A stretch of DNA of 64,000 bases from positions 310,001-374,000 of the forward strand of contig NZ_FKIF01000006.1 of assembly GCF_900078705.1 (NCBI RefSeq). Direction: 5' to 3'. The translations under genes were made by a program, and so were the position numbers. Numbering within the stretch: the first letter of the stretch is position 1; each line of letters starts with the position of its first letter. This document shows, piece after piece, positions 15,117 to 23,880 of the stretch. Source of the stretch: Bordetella ansorpii. GTDB lineage: Bacteria; Pseudomonadota; Gammaproteobacteria; Burkholderiales; Burkholderiaceae_B. Under the pieces are notes generated by a model, which did not search any database, was not told where the DNA came from, and worked only from the letters and a program-made list of their open reading frames with translations.

Positions 15117-16624
15117 GTCGGCCCTGAACAATCAGGTTCTGGGTCGACCAAGCAATGTGACGCCCTGGTTATCTCGGCACAGTCACTGTCATCGCGGTAA
15201 AGCAGTCCATCCATAGTGCCAGGAGCAGGGCGTAAAAAAGCCGCAGCCGGCGCAGCAGCAGGCGGATGTTGTGGCCCGCGCCACACAGCACGGCATGCAT
15301 CGCATCGCCCAGCGCGCCCTTGAGCCAGTTCCGCCCCAGCTTGCCGTCAGCCTTCATGTGTCCGATGGTCGGCTCGATGGCGCTGCGGCGCTTGATCATC
15401 GCTTTCAGGCCGCGAGTCAGGCCGCGCCGCTGGCCTGAGCGTAGGATCTGCACACCCGGCACTTCGACCCCGCGGTAACCGCGATCCACGACCGCCGTGG
15501 TGATCGGGCTTTCGGCAATGATCCCCGCCTGCTCCAGCGCCTCGGCCAGCGTGTGCCCGTCGTACGGATTGCCCGGCATCGAGCGCGCGCCCACCACGAA
15601 CCCTTCCTTGAGCGTCGTGGAGATCGACACCTTCACCCCAAACTCGTAGGGCGTCCTGGCCTTGCCCTTGCTGATGCATTCGACCTCGGGCGCATGCAGC
15701 GCGTACAACTTGTTCTTGTCCTTCGGGCGCTGATCCAGGATACGTTTGGTCCGTACCATCAAGTCTTGCAGCGAGGCGCGCGCCGTCACCTGCACCCGAT
15801 CCATCTGCCGGTCGATGTCACGCCAGACCCGCCCCACGCGCGAGCGCAATGTACGCAGCGACTTGTTCATCCGCTTGAACTGCCGGGCGTGCGCATACCG
15901 ACCTATCTGCACGGCCAGCCTCGGCGCCTCGCGGTTGTAGTTCTGCCGCAGCTTCAATCCGTGTTCGGTCGCCGCCTTGACCAGGTGCGCGCGACTGCGC
16001 TCGAGCAATCGCGAATCGGTCGGATGCGAGATCGCCTTGGGAGCCACCGTCGTATCCACGATCACCGTCTTGAAGCTGGCCGCGCGCAGCAGTCCGCCGC
16101 CTTTGGCTGCCGCCACGGTCGCAGCCAGCAACTCCTCCACTCCCGCCTCGCCCAGACGAGTGCGCCAGCGCGTCAAACTCGACGCGTCGATCGGCGGCTC
16201 GGTCTGCAAATAGGTCTCGCCGGTGAATACCTGCCAGTACGGGTTCTCCACCCAGCCCCACACCACGGCCTCGTCCGACAGATCGAACGCGTGTTGCAGG
16301 TACAGCAGCCCGGCGATCAACCTCGGCGACGTGGCGGGGCGGCCTCGGCCCGAGGTGAAACCCGATGCGCACACGGCCTCTATGCGCTGCCAGTCCATCA
16401 GATCGGCCAATTGCACGATCGGATGCTTCAGGTTGATCTGTTCGCGCAATGGATGGCGGAACAGATCGCCGCTCCGGGCTGCTGGCGTCTTCGGGCCCAT
16501 CTAAACCTCGGATAAATTTGCAGGAAAACGGGCTTCTATTATCTCCAATCCTGCAATTCCTCACCACCTATCCTGCTTGGAAAGCCCTATGAAATAAGGC
16601 TCCGCAGGATTGTTCAGGGCCGAC
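15117..16624 (-). mobile_element. IS5-type insertion sequence, 1508 bp, apparently complete
   Basis: The ends are perfect 17-bp inverted repeats, GTCGGCCCTGAACAATC at 15117-15133 and its complement GATTGTTCAGGGCCGAC at 16608-16624. The element is flanked on both sides by GAAATA (15111-15116 and 16625-16630), which could be a 6-bp target duplication. Within lies one leftward transposase gene. GAAATA also occurs inside the right end near 16590, so the duplication is not certain. The insertion separates the toxin/immunity patch from the two-component genes and ends 75 nt before the response regulator start. Confidence 0.82.
15169..16500 (-). CDS. IS5-family DDE transposase
   Basis: A 443-residue transposase. 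The N-terminal DUF772-type region reads DLFRHPLREQINLKHPIVQL, then GRPATSPRLIAGLLYLQHAF. The catalytic part has VIVDTTVAPKAISHP with the first aspartate, TTAVVDRGYRGVEV with the second (the DRGY motif), and IKRRSAIEPTIGHMKADGKLG, where the glutamate is that of the Y-(2)-R-(3)-E-(6)-K-like signature of IS4/IS5 transposases. All catalytic positions appear present and the gene is full length without frameshifts, so the element may still be active. Confidence 0.92.
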   Translation of the reverse strand: MGPKTPAARSGDLFRHPLREQINLKHPIVQLADLMDWQRIEAVCASGFTSGRGRPATSPRLIAGLLYLQHAFDLSDEAVVWGWVENPYWQVFTGETYLQTEPPIDASSLTRWRTRLGEAGVEELLAATVAAAKGGGLLRAASFKTVIVDTTVAPKAISHPTDSRLLERSRAHLVKAATEHGLKLRQNYNREAPRLAVQIGRYAHARQFKRMNKSLRTLRSRVGRVWRDIDRQMDRVQVTARASLQDLMVRTKRILDQRPKDKNKLYALHAPEVECISKGKARTPYEFGVKVSISTTLKEGFVVGARSMPGNPYDGHTLAEALEQAGIIAESPITTAVVDRGYRGVEVPGVQILRSGQRRGLTRGLKAMIKRRSAIEPTIGHMKADGKLGRNWLKGALGDAMHAVLCGAGHNIRLLLRRLRLFYALLLALWMDCFTAMTVTVPR

Positions 16625-16699
16625 GAAATAGGCTTCCCACGATCAAAACCCACAAAATCGCCTATCCTAGAACGTCCGTGCGTTCCTGACTCCCCACCC

Positions 16700-17359
16700 A
16701 TGCGCATCCTCCTGGTCGAAGACGACGCCATGATCGGCGAAAGCGTGCTGGACTGCCTGCGCGCGGATGGCTACGCGGTCGACTGGGAACGCGATGGCCG
16801 GGCCGCCTCCACGGCTTTGCGCGCCACCGTGTACGACCTGGTCCTGCTGGACCTGGGCCTGCCGCTGCAAGACGGTCTGTCCGTGCTGCGCGAACTGCGC
16901 GCCCGCCGCGACCGCACCCCCGTGCTGGTCGCCACCGCCCGCGACGCCGTCAGCGACCGCATCGCCGGGCTGGATGCCGGCGCCGACGACTATGTGGTCA
17001 AGCCCTACGATCCCGACGAACTGCTGGCGCGCGTGCGCGCCCTGCTGCGCCGCAGCCAGGGCCGCGCCGAACCCCTGTTCGAGCATCGCGGCGTCACGGT
17101 CGACCCGCAGACGCGCGAGGCCTCGATCAATGGCGAACCCGTGGCGCTCACCGCGCGGGAATGGGCGGTGCTGCAGCCGCTGATCGCTCGGCCCGGCGTC
17201 ATCTACTCGCGCGCGCAACTGGAAGAAAAGCTCTACAGCTGGCGGGACGAGATCGCCAGCAACGCGGTCGAGGTCTACGTGCACGGCCTGCGCAAGAAGC
17301 TGGGCCATGACTTCATCCAGACCGTGCGCGGCGTGGGCTACGTGATTCCCAAGCAATGA
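16700..17359 (+). CDS. OmpR-family response regulator (QseB/TctD-like)
   Basis: A 219-residue two-domain regulator. The receiver (residues 1-115) has the acidic pair EDD at 7-9, the phosphorylated Asp51 in LVLLDLGLP, and Lys in VVKPYDPDELLARV. The C-terminal winged helix contains LTAREWAVLQPLIARPG and VEVYVHGLRKKLG, ending in IQTVRGVGYVIP. Its stop overlaps the start of the histidine kinase gene by 4 nt (ATGA). The IS element ends 75 nt upstream; the bases between, including CCTATCCTAGAA, must hold its promoter unless transcription now reads out of the IS region. Confidence 0.92.
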   Translation: MRILLVEDDAMIGESVLDCLRADGYAVDWERDGRAASTALRATVYDLVLLDLGLPLQDGLSVLRELRARRDRTPVLVATARDAVSDRIAGLDAGADDYVVKPYDPDELLARVRALLRRSQGRAEPLFEHRGVTVDPQTREASINGEPVALTAREWAVLQPLIARPGVIYSRAQLEEKLYSWRDEIASNAVEVYVHGLRKKLGHDFIQTVRGVGYVIPKQ

Positions 17360-18711
17360 AGATACCGTTGGGCCATTCGCTGCGCGCGCGGCTACTGCTC
17401 TTCCTGCTCGCATCCATCTTCGCGGCGGCTTTGGTGCAGGCCGTCGTGGCCTACCGCGGCACGCTGGCGCAGACGGATGCCATCTTCGATTCGCAGCTTC
17501 GCAATACGGCGCTGTCACTCAGCGCGGGTGGCGGACGCCTGGGCGCGCCGCCCATGCCCGTGCCCGGCGAACCCGTGGCCCGCCCCGAAGACCTGATCAT
17601 CCAGATCTGGACGGCCAGCGGCACGCAGCTCTACAAATCCGCCTCGGGCCGCCTGCTGCCCGATCCCGTGCTGCTGGGCTTCTCCGACGTGAAATCGGGC
17701 GATACCTCGTATCGCGTGTACGCGATGGCCACGCCGTTCCAGGTCACCCAGGTGGCGCAGGACGTGCGCGTGCGCAGCGCCACGGCGCGCGCGCTGGCGT
17801 TGCGCTCGGTCGGCCCCATCGTGGCCGCCGCGCCGCTGCTGATGCTGGTGGTGTGGTGGGTGGTCAGCATGTCGCTGCGGCCGGTGGCGCGCACGCGGGC
17901 GCAATTGGCCGCGCGCCAGCCTGATGATCTGTCGCCCGTCTCCGATGCCGGATTGCCGGACGAGATCCGGCCCTTGGTGCAGGAACTGAACCTGCTGCTG
18001 GCGCGCGTGCGCCAGGCCTTCACGCTGCAGCAGCAGTTCGTCGGCGACGCCGCGCATGAGCTGCGCACGCCGCTGGCCGCGCTGGCCCTGCAATTGCAGG
18101 GCTTGCGGCGCGCGGGCGATGATCCGGCCGCGCGCGAACTGGCCATCGGCCGCCTGTCCGAAGGCGTCACGCGCGCCACCCGCCTGATCGAACAACTGTT
18201 GTCGATGGCCCGCTACGACGCGGGCAGCCCGCCGCCCACGCTGGCGCCCACCGACCTGGTGCAGGCAGTGCGCGAAGCGGTCGCGCAAGTGCTGCCCGCG
18301 GCCAATGCGCGGCGCATCGAGATGATGCTGGACGGTCCGGACCAGGCCATGGTGGCCGGCCAGTCGGAGGCCCTGGTGCTGCTGGCGCGCAATCTGCTGG
18401 ACAACGCCGTGAAGTATTCGCCGGAGGGCGGCCAGGTCCGAATAGGCATCGAGCCCGCGCCGGGCGGCATGATCGTGCTGGTCGTCGACGATACCGGCCC
18501 CGGCATCCGGCCCAGCGAACGCGAGCGGGTGTTCGACCGCTTCTACCGCACCGATCCCGGCATGGCCCAGGGCAGTGGCCTGGGGCTATCGCTGGTACGC
18601 ACGCTGGCGCGGCGCCACGGCGCGGAGGTCGAGCTGTCGGATGCGCCGGGCGGAGGGTTGCGCGCGGCTGTCGCCTTCCACGTCCCCGACGCCGTCACCG
18701 CGACGTCCTGA
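17356..18711 (+). CDS. Two-component sensor histidine kinase (QseC/TctE-like)
   Basis: A 451-residue inner-membrane kinase. A membrane segment at 12-33 and a second at about 153-172 enclose a periplasmic sensor of about 120 residues of the 2CSK_N type (LSLSAGGGR, IQIWTASGTQLYKS). The HAMP-less linker is followed by the H-box DAAHELRTPLAAL (His234), N-box NLLDNAVKYS, DTGPGI, FYR and GSGLGLSL. It partners the preceding regulator. The HtrA protease gene follows 93 nt downstream, which suggests an envelope-related role. The ligand is unknown. Confidence 0.92.
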   Translation: MKIPLGHSLRARLLLFLLASIFAAALVQAVVAYRGTLAQTDAIFDSQLRNTALSLSAGGGRLGAPPMPVPGEPVARPEDLIIQIWTASGTQLYKSASGRLLPDPVLLGFSDVKSGDTSYRVYAMATPFQVTQVAQDVRVRSATARALALRSVGPIVAAAPLLMLVVWWVVSMSLRPVARTRAQLAARQPDDLSPVSDAGLPDEIRPLVQELNLLLARVRQAFTLQQQFVGDAAHELRTPLAALALQLQGLRRAGDDPAARELAIGRLSEGVTRATRLIEQLLSMARYDAGSPPPTLAPTDLVQAVREAVAQVLPAANARRIEMMLDGPDQAMVAGQSEALVLLARNLLDNAVKYSPEGGQVRIGIEPAPGGMIVLVVDDTGPGIRPSERERVFDRFYRTDPGMAQGSGLGLSLVRTLARRHGAEVELSDAPGGGLRAAVAFHVPDAVTATS

Positions 18712-18804
18712 ATTATTTTCGTCCTTGGGTGCCGCCTTAAGATTCGCCTAAGACAGCCCCGGCACCATGGCGCCATGTTCAAAAACATGCTCCAAGGAGC
18801 CGAC

Positions 18805-20256
18805 ATGAGCGCGACGCAAATCACCCCCAGCCGTCTGGTCATCGCCCTGCTGGCCGCAGGCGCCATCGGTGGCGCAGGCACCACCGCCCTGCTGGCCACC
18901 ACGCCCGCGCATGCCCAGGCGCAAGCGCAGGCCCCGGTCAACACCGTGGCGCCGCCGAACTTCGCGCAGATCACGCGCCAGTACGGTCCCGCCGTGGTCA
19001 ACATCAGCATCACCGGCAGCACCAAGGTGTCGGACCAGGATGATCCCTTCGCGCAGTTCTTCGGCCAGTTCCCGGGCTTCCCCGGCGGGGGCCGGATGAT
19101 GCCGCGCGGCGGCCAGCGCGAAGTGCCGATCCGCGGCGAAGGCTCGGGCTTCATCATCAGCGCGGACGGCACGATCCTGACCAATGCGCACGTCGTGAAG
19201 GACGCCAAGGAAGTGACGGTCAAGCTGACCGACCGCCGCGAGTTCCGCGCCAAGGTACTGGGCTCCGATCCGCAGACGGACGTGGCCGTGCTGAAGATCG
19301 ACGCGTCGAACCTGCCCGTCGTGAAGATCGGCAACGTCAACGACCTGGAAGTGGGCGAATGGGTGCTGGCCATCGGCTCGCCGTTCGGCCTGGAAAACAC
19401 CGCCACCGCCGGCATCGTCAGCGCCAAGGGACGCTCGCTGCCCGACGACACGTCGGTGCCGTTCATCCAGACCGACGTGGCGGTCAACCCCGGCAATTCG
19501 GGCGGCCCGCTGTTCAACTCGCGTGGCGAAGTGGTCGGCATCAACTCGCAGATCTACAGCCGCACCGGCGGCTACCAAGGCCTGTCGTTCTCGATTCCGA
19601 TCGACGTGGCCTACAAGATCAAGGACCAGATCCTGGCGCACGGCAAGGCGCAGCACGCCATGCTGGGCGTGACCGTGCAGGAGGTGAACCAGGCGCTGGC
19701 CGACTCGTTCAAGCTGAAGTCGCCCTCTGGCGCGCTGGTGTCCAACGTACAGCCCGGCAGCGCCGCCGAAAAGGCGGGCCTGAAGCCGGGCGACGTGGTG
19801 CGCAAGGTGGATGGCCGCGAGATCGTGTCGTCGGGCGACCTGTCGTCCTTGATCAGCCTGTCCTCGCCTGGCCAGAAGATCAGCCTGGAAATCTGGCGCG
19901 ATGGCGCCGTCAAGGAACTCACCGCCACGCTGGGCCACATGAGCAAGCAGCAGGCCTCAGCGGGTGATGAGAGCGACGGCCAGTCCGGCCAGGGCCGCCT
20001 GGGCCTGGCGCTGCGTCCGCTGACGCCGCAGGAACAGCAGGCGGTCGGTGCCCCGGGCGTGCTGGTGCAGCAGGCCGGCGGTCCCGCCGCCCGCGCGGGC
20101 ATCCAGCCGGGCGACGTGATCCTGTCGGTCAATGGCGTGCCGGCCAGCAGCGCCGAGCAGGTCCGCTCCGAGGTGTCCCACGCCAAGGGCACCGTGGCGC
20201 TGCTGGTGCAGCGCGGCAGCGACAAGATCTTCGTGCCGGTGCGTATCGGCGGGTAA
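18805..20256 (+). CDS. DegP/HtrA-type periplasmic serine protease (MucD-like)
   Basis: A 483-residue secreted protease-chaperone. Residues 1-38 are a signal peptide ending in AHA. The trypsin-like triad is complete: His129 in TNAHVV, Asp159 in TDVAVL and Ser232 in GNSGGP. Two PDZ domains follow (about 280-370 and 395-480, each with the GxxPGDVI/V turn). AAGGAG lies 6 nt before the ATG chosen, 30 nt inside a longer frame. It degrades or refolds misfolded envelope proteins. Position after a two-component pair suggests control by that pair. Two tandem terminators close the unit. Confidence 0.93.
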   Translation: MSATQITPSRLVIALLAAGAIGGAGTTALLATTPAHAQAQAQAPVNTVAPPNFAQITRQYGPAVVNISITGSTKVSDQDDPFAQFFGQFPGFPGGGRMMPRGGQREVPIRGEGSGFIISADGTILTNAHVVKDAKEVTVKLTDRREFRAKVLGSDPQTDVAVLKIDASNLPVVKIGNVNDLEVGEWVLAIGSPFGLENTATAGIVSAKGRSLPDDTSVPFIQTDVAVNPGNSGGPLFNSRGEVVGINSQIYSRTGGYQGLSFSIPIDVAYKIKDQILAHGKAQHAMLGVTVQEVNQALADSFKLKSPSGALVSNVQPGSAAEKAGLKPGDVVRKVDGREIVSSGDLSSLISLSSPGQKISLEIWRDGAVKELTATLGHMSKQQASAGDESDGQSGQGRLGLALRPLTPQEQQAVGAPGVLVQQAGGPAARAGIQPGDVILSVNGVPASSAEQVRSEVSHAKGTVALLVQRGSDKIFVPVRIGG

Positions 20257-20274
20257 AGGTTCGATTGGTCGATG

Positions 20275-20297
20275 GGCTGGTGTTCACCAGCCTTTTT
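20275..20297 (+). terminator. First of two tandem Rho-independent terminators
   Basis: GGCTGGTG and CACCAGCC form a stem of about 7 bp with a tetraloop, followed by TTTTT, 18 nt after the htrA stop codon. Confidence 0.85.
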
Positions 20298-20298
20298 G

Positions 20299-20333
20299 AA
20301 GGGCGTGCGTCGAAGGACGTACGCCCTTTTTTT
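20299..20333 (+). terminator. Second of two tandem Rho-independent terminators
   Basis: AAGGGCGTGCGTC and GACGTACGCCCTT form a 13-bp stem with one G-T pair and a GAAG loop, ending in a run of seven T. It starts one base after the T-run of the first hairpin, making a double stop between the HtrA unit and the next two-component operon. Confidence 0.88.
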
Positions 20334-20431
20334 ACCTTACGATGTCGGCTCTGCTACCCGGAAAGGCTGTCATGCCCGACGCTGGAGATGGCCCGCCAGG
20401 GCCGTGTCCTTCCGGGCTCCTGGAGGAAACC

Positions 20432-21106
20432 ATGCGGATCCTGCTGATTGAAGACGAGGCGGAATTCGCCAAGCCATTGCGCAGCGCCCTGGAACGCGAC
20501 CGCTTCGTGGTCGACTGGGTGCCGGACATCGCGCAGGCCAGCGTAGCGTTGCGCACAGGCACGCACCAAATCGTCCTGCTCGATCGCACGTTGCCCGATG
20601 GCGATGGGCTGGCCCTGATCCGGCCGCTGCGCAAGCACACGCCGGGCGTGCCGATCATCGTATTGAGCGCCCGCGGCGAGTTGGCCGACCGCGTCGCCGG
20701 ACTGGACGATGGCGCCGACGATTACCTGGTCAAGCCTTTCGAACTCGAAGAACTGCTCGCTCGCATGCGCGCGGTGCGGCGGCGCCCGAACGAGCTGGCG
20801 CCGGACGAGGTGACTGTCGGTGGACTCGTGTTCGACCTGGCCTACGGCGAAGCATGGGTCGGCGGCAAGCAGTTGGAACTGCAAAGGCGGGAAGCGAGCG
20901 TGCTGACCGCGCTGGTGCGCCGCCGCGGCCGTACCGTCCTGCGCGAGATGCTGGAAGAAGCCGTGTACGGCTTCGACGACTCGATCCAGTCGAACACGCT
21001 CGACTCCCATGTCTCGCGCCTGCGCCGGAAATTGGGCGATGCAGGCGCCGGCGTCGAGATCCACACCGTCAGAGGGGTGGGATACCTGCTGAGAGACGCG
21101 GCTTGA
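20432..21106 (+). CDS. OmpR-family response regulator
   Basis: A 224-residue regulator. The receiver has the acidic cluster IEDE (6-9), Asp51 in IVLLDRTLP, and Lys in LVKPFELEELLARM. The winged-helix domain has LQRREASVLTALVRRRG, SNTLDSHVSRLRRKLG and IHTVRGVGYLLR. GGAGGAAACC before the ATG sets the start. It overlaps the following kinase gene by 4 nt (TTGA). The same transcript probably includes the CPBP protease at 22598, hinting at an envelope-stress or peptide-resistance circuit; no known target operator is visible. Confidence 0.92.
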   Translation: MRILLIEDEAEFAKPLRSALERDRFVVDWVPDIAQASVALRTGTHQIVLLDRTLPDGDGLALIRPLRKHTPGVPIIVLSARGELADRVAGLDDGADDYLVKPFELEELLARMRAVRRRPNELAPDEVTVGGLVFDLAYGEAWVGGKQLELQRREASVLTALVRRRGRTVLREMLEEAVYGFDDSIQSNTLDSHVSRLRRKLGDAGAGVEIHTVRGVGYLLRDAA

Positions 21107-22446
21107 CGCGCCGCGCTCCCAGGAATGAGCGCCGCCAGCCTTCGTTGAAGGCACGCCTCATCGCCAGGCAGCTCATTCTGCAGTTTCTGGCGATCGCGGC
21201 GGCCGCCATCGGCTTCGTCCTGTTCTTCGTCAACTCGGCGCTGGACGGCATGTACGCCGACGAGTCGGTCGTGAGAATCGCCGCCGACGCGATCGTCCGC
21301 GATGCGGCCGGCAATGCCGCCGTGAACATGACGCCCGCCTTGGCACAACTGCGGGAAGACGCGCCGAATCTCTGGTTCGCGGCCCGGCTCGGCGACGGCC
21401 TCGTGGTCTCCTTCGGCCAGGTGCCGCCGGCGCTCGCGGCGCTCGTGCCCCATCTCGACCAGCTTTCCTCCGCGGACCTGCGCGGGCAGGCAGCGCCCTA
21501 TACGCTTTCCGCCGTGGTGCGGCAGACCTCCGGTCCGGCGGGCGACATGAACATCATCGCGCATGGCCGCGTCCAGCCCTTCTCGGCGCTGATCACCATG
21601 GCGTCGAACGTCGTGGCAGTCGCCATTTTTCTCGCCTTGGCGCTCGTCTCCGTGCTCGCGACGCCATGGATCGTCAGGCGCGCATTGGCCGGCATCGTGA
21701 AGACCGCGGACGAAACGGAGCGGATCGACGCACAGCGCCGCGGCATCCGGCTGTCCGAGGACAATGTGCCGCGCGAGATCGGTCCGATGGTTCGCGCCTT
21801 CAACGCGGCGCTCGGCCGCCTCGATGAGGGCTATGAGCGGCAGAACCGCTTCATCGCTTCGGCAGCCCATGAACTGCGCACTCCGATCGCCGTCCTGCGG
21901 ATGAAGATCGAGGCCGCGGACGACGAAGGCATGCGGAGCCTGCTGCCCGACGTTTCGCGCCTGGCGAATCTGGCCGAGCAACTGCTCGACCTGCATCGGC
22001 TGGACAACGGGGCGCCGACCGAACGGATCGATCTGGCGATGCTTGCACGCACGGTCGCCGCCGACCTGGCGCCCGTGCTGATCGCGGCGGACAAGGCCAT
22101 CGAGGTCCGCGTCGAACGGCCCGCAGAGATCGTGGGCAACGCCGGATCGATGGCGCGCGTGCTGACCAATCTCATACAGAACGCCGTGGAGCATGGCGGC
22201 GATCGGGTGATCGTGCGCATACGCGGCGCCTGCCTGGAAGTCGAGGACAACGGGTGCGGCATTCCTGAAGAAGAGCACGAGCGGGTATTCGAACCCTTCC
22301 ATCGGCTGCGGCCGCGCGATTCCGGCACGGGGCTCGGCCTGAGCCTGGTCAAGCAGGTCATGGATCACCACCACGGCCGCGTCACCCTCTCGACAGCGCC
22401 CGGCGGTGGCGCGCTCCTGCGACTGGAGTTTCCTTCGGCCCATTGA
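21103..22446 (+). CDS. Two-component sensor histidine kinase with TTG start
   Basis: A 447-residue kinase. No ATG lies near the 5' end in frame; the TTG at 21103, sharing TTGA with the regulator stop, gives a sensible start (LTRRAPRNERRQPS, before the first membrane segment LILQFLAIAAAAIGFVLFF). The second membrane segment is near 164-188. The kinase core has SAAHELRTPIAVL (His256), NLIQNAVEHGG, VEDNGCGIP and GTGLGLSLVK. The periplasmic domain of about 115 residues has no motif I recognise. It pairs with the preceding regulator. Confidence 0.88.
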   Translation: MTRRAPRNERRQPSLKARLIARQLILQFLAIAAAAIGFVLFFVNSALDGMYADESVVRIAADAIVRDAAGNAAVNMTPALAQLREDAPNLWFAARLGDGLVVSFGQVPPALAALVPHLDQLSSADLRGQAAPYTLSAVVRQTSGPAGDMNIIAHGRVQPFSALITMASNVVAVAIFLALALVSVLATPWIVRRALAGIVKTADETERIDAQRRGIRLSEDNVPREIGPMVRAFNAALGRLDEGYERQNRFIASAAHELRTPIAVLRMKIEAADDEGMRSLLPDVSRLANLAEQLLDLHRLDNGAPTERIDLAMLARTVAADLAPVLIAADKAIEVRVERPAEIVGNAGSMARVLTNLIQNAVEHGGDRVIVRIRGACLEVEDNGCGIPEEEHERVFEPFHRLRPRDSGTGLGLSLVKQVMDHHHGRVTLSTAPGGGALLRLEFPSAH

Positions 22447-22597
22447 GCCCGCCGCAGCCAAGGTTGGCGCAATGTTGTCCAGCGATGCTATCGGGACCGG
22501 GCGACGCCGGCGGCCGTCGCCGCGCCTGCCTTGTCCAACGGGGAGATCCGCGGCAAGCCGCTGCCGGCACATGCCCTCTGGTCATTCGTGAGGTGTC

Positions 22598-23284
22598 ATG
22601 ATCGACGTGGATCGATGGAAAGGGCCCGGCTGGCCCGAAATGCTGGCCGGATTGGCGGCCTATGGCGTGCTTCTGCTCCTCTTCGGCTTGCTGATGGGAT
22701 GGCTGCCCGCCAACGACCCCGTGCTTCTGGGCGTGGTCGGCTCGACGGCGGGAGGCGTCGTCGGCGTGGGCGCCTTCGCCGCCGCGTGCGGCTTGCGGAT
22801 ACGGTCGCTGCACCCGTTCGGATTCGTCAGGGCACCGCGCCGCTGGCTAATCGTCGCGACCGGCATGGGCATCGCCGGCTACGGGCTGAATCTGGCCATC
22901 CAGTTCGCCTACATGGCAGGGTTCGGCGCCGATGACCCGCAGAGCATATTGCACGCAGCGGCGCGGGGCGGCGCGCTCCCGTTCATGGCCTCGTTCCTGG
23001 GCGGCGCCATCCTGACGCCCTTCGGGGAAGAAATCCTGTTCCGGGGCGTCGTGGCGAATGCGCTCAACCGCCATGGCGCCTTCGCGGGCGTCGTCGTCAG
23101 TTCACTCATCTTCGGACTCGCGCACGGCGTCAGCGTGATATTGCCTGTCGCGATCATGGTCGGCCTGCTGTCCGCGCTGCTTTTTCGCGCCACGAGATCG
23201 ATCTGGCCCTGCGTGGTCCTGCACGGGGTCTACAACGGCGCCAACAGCGTCGCGTCGGCGTTGGGCTTCTCGCCGATGCAATAG
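22598..23284 (+). CDS. CPBP-family intramembrane metalloprotease (CAAX protease-like)
   Basis: A 228-residue membrane protein with six to seven hydrophobic segments. The catalytic signature of Abi/CPBP proteases is present: FGEEILFRGVV (the EExxxR motif), FGLAHG (FxxxH) and a third HGVYN motif. Homologues include Rce1 and bacterial proteins tied to bacteriocin immunity. It lies 151 nt after the two-component pair in the same direction, so it may be regulated by it. AGGTG lies 5 nt before the ATG. Confidence 0.85.
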   Translation: MIDVDRWKGPGWPEMLAGLAAYGVLLLLFGLLMGWLPANDPVLLGVVGSTAGGVVGVGAFAAACGLRIRSLHPFGFVRAPRRWLIVATGMGIAGYGLNLAIQFAYMAGFGADDPQSILHAAARGGALPFMASFLGGAILTPFGEEILFRGVVANALNRHGAFAGVVVSSLIFGLAHGVSVILPVAIMVGLLSALLFRATRSIWPCVVLHGVYNGANSVASALGFSPMQ

Positions 23285-23400
23285 GCCCTGGAGGTTGCCG
23301 GCGTTTTCCGAATCCAGACAATGTTGCGACAACGCTGCGCTGATTAACTGGACGCAGGCTGCCGAGGGCGGCCACGACTCAATCCAGAAAGGAGCACGGA

Positions 23401-23745
23401 ATGCAGCAACCTCTTGCCGTCAAACATCGTCGCGTCATGGCATGCGCATTGTCGATGGCCCTGCAGGGCATGGTCCTGACAGGGTGCATGTCGGGCGCGG
23501 AGCGTCGACAGATGAACCTCCAGACCGACGCGAGCACCTGCCAGAGTTATGGCGCTTCCTACGGCTCGCCGGCCTATACGGCCTGCATGCTCGAACAACA
23601 GCATCGGCGTGACACCCAGCAACGGGATTCGCTCGAACGCACCCAGATGACGACGGATATTGCAAGGGACGCGCAGATCATGGCCGACCGCGCTCGCAAG
23701 GACCGCTGCGATCGCGATCCCGACCGGCGCGAGTGCCGGCGCTGA
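23401..23745 (+). CDS. Small putative lipoprotein
   Basis: A 114-residue protein with a lipobox at LTGC (Cys29), so it is predicted to be a lipid-anchored envelope protein with a mature part of about 86 residues. The mature part is polar and rich in Gln, Arg and Asp, contains TCQSYGASYGSPAYTACM, and ends in DRDPDRRECRR with several cysteines. The family is unknown to me; a similar short Cys-containing tail occurs in hypothetical lipoproteins of this order. AAAGGAG lies 6 nt before the ATG. It follows the CPBP protease gene by 116 nt. Confidence 0.72.
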   Translation: MQQPLAVKHRRVMACALSMALQGMVLTGCMSGAERRQMNLQTDASTCQSYGASYGSPAYTACMLEQQHRRDTQQRDSLERTQMTTDIARDAQIMADRARKDRCDRDPDRRECRR

Positions 23746-23880
23746 CGCCGTCCCCCGTGCTCGGCACGCGCCAGCCGCCAGCGCCGGGTCCGACAGCCGC
23801 CACGGGGCCCGTTTCCAGGCAACGGCCGGGTTCTTCAGCAGGCGCCTCGTCCCGGGTGCCCGCTGGCGTTCCGGGCGCGC

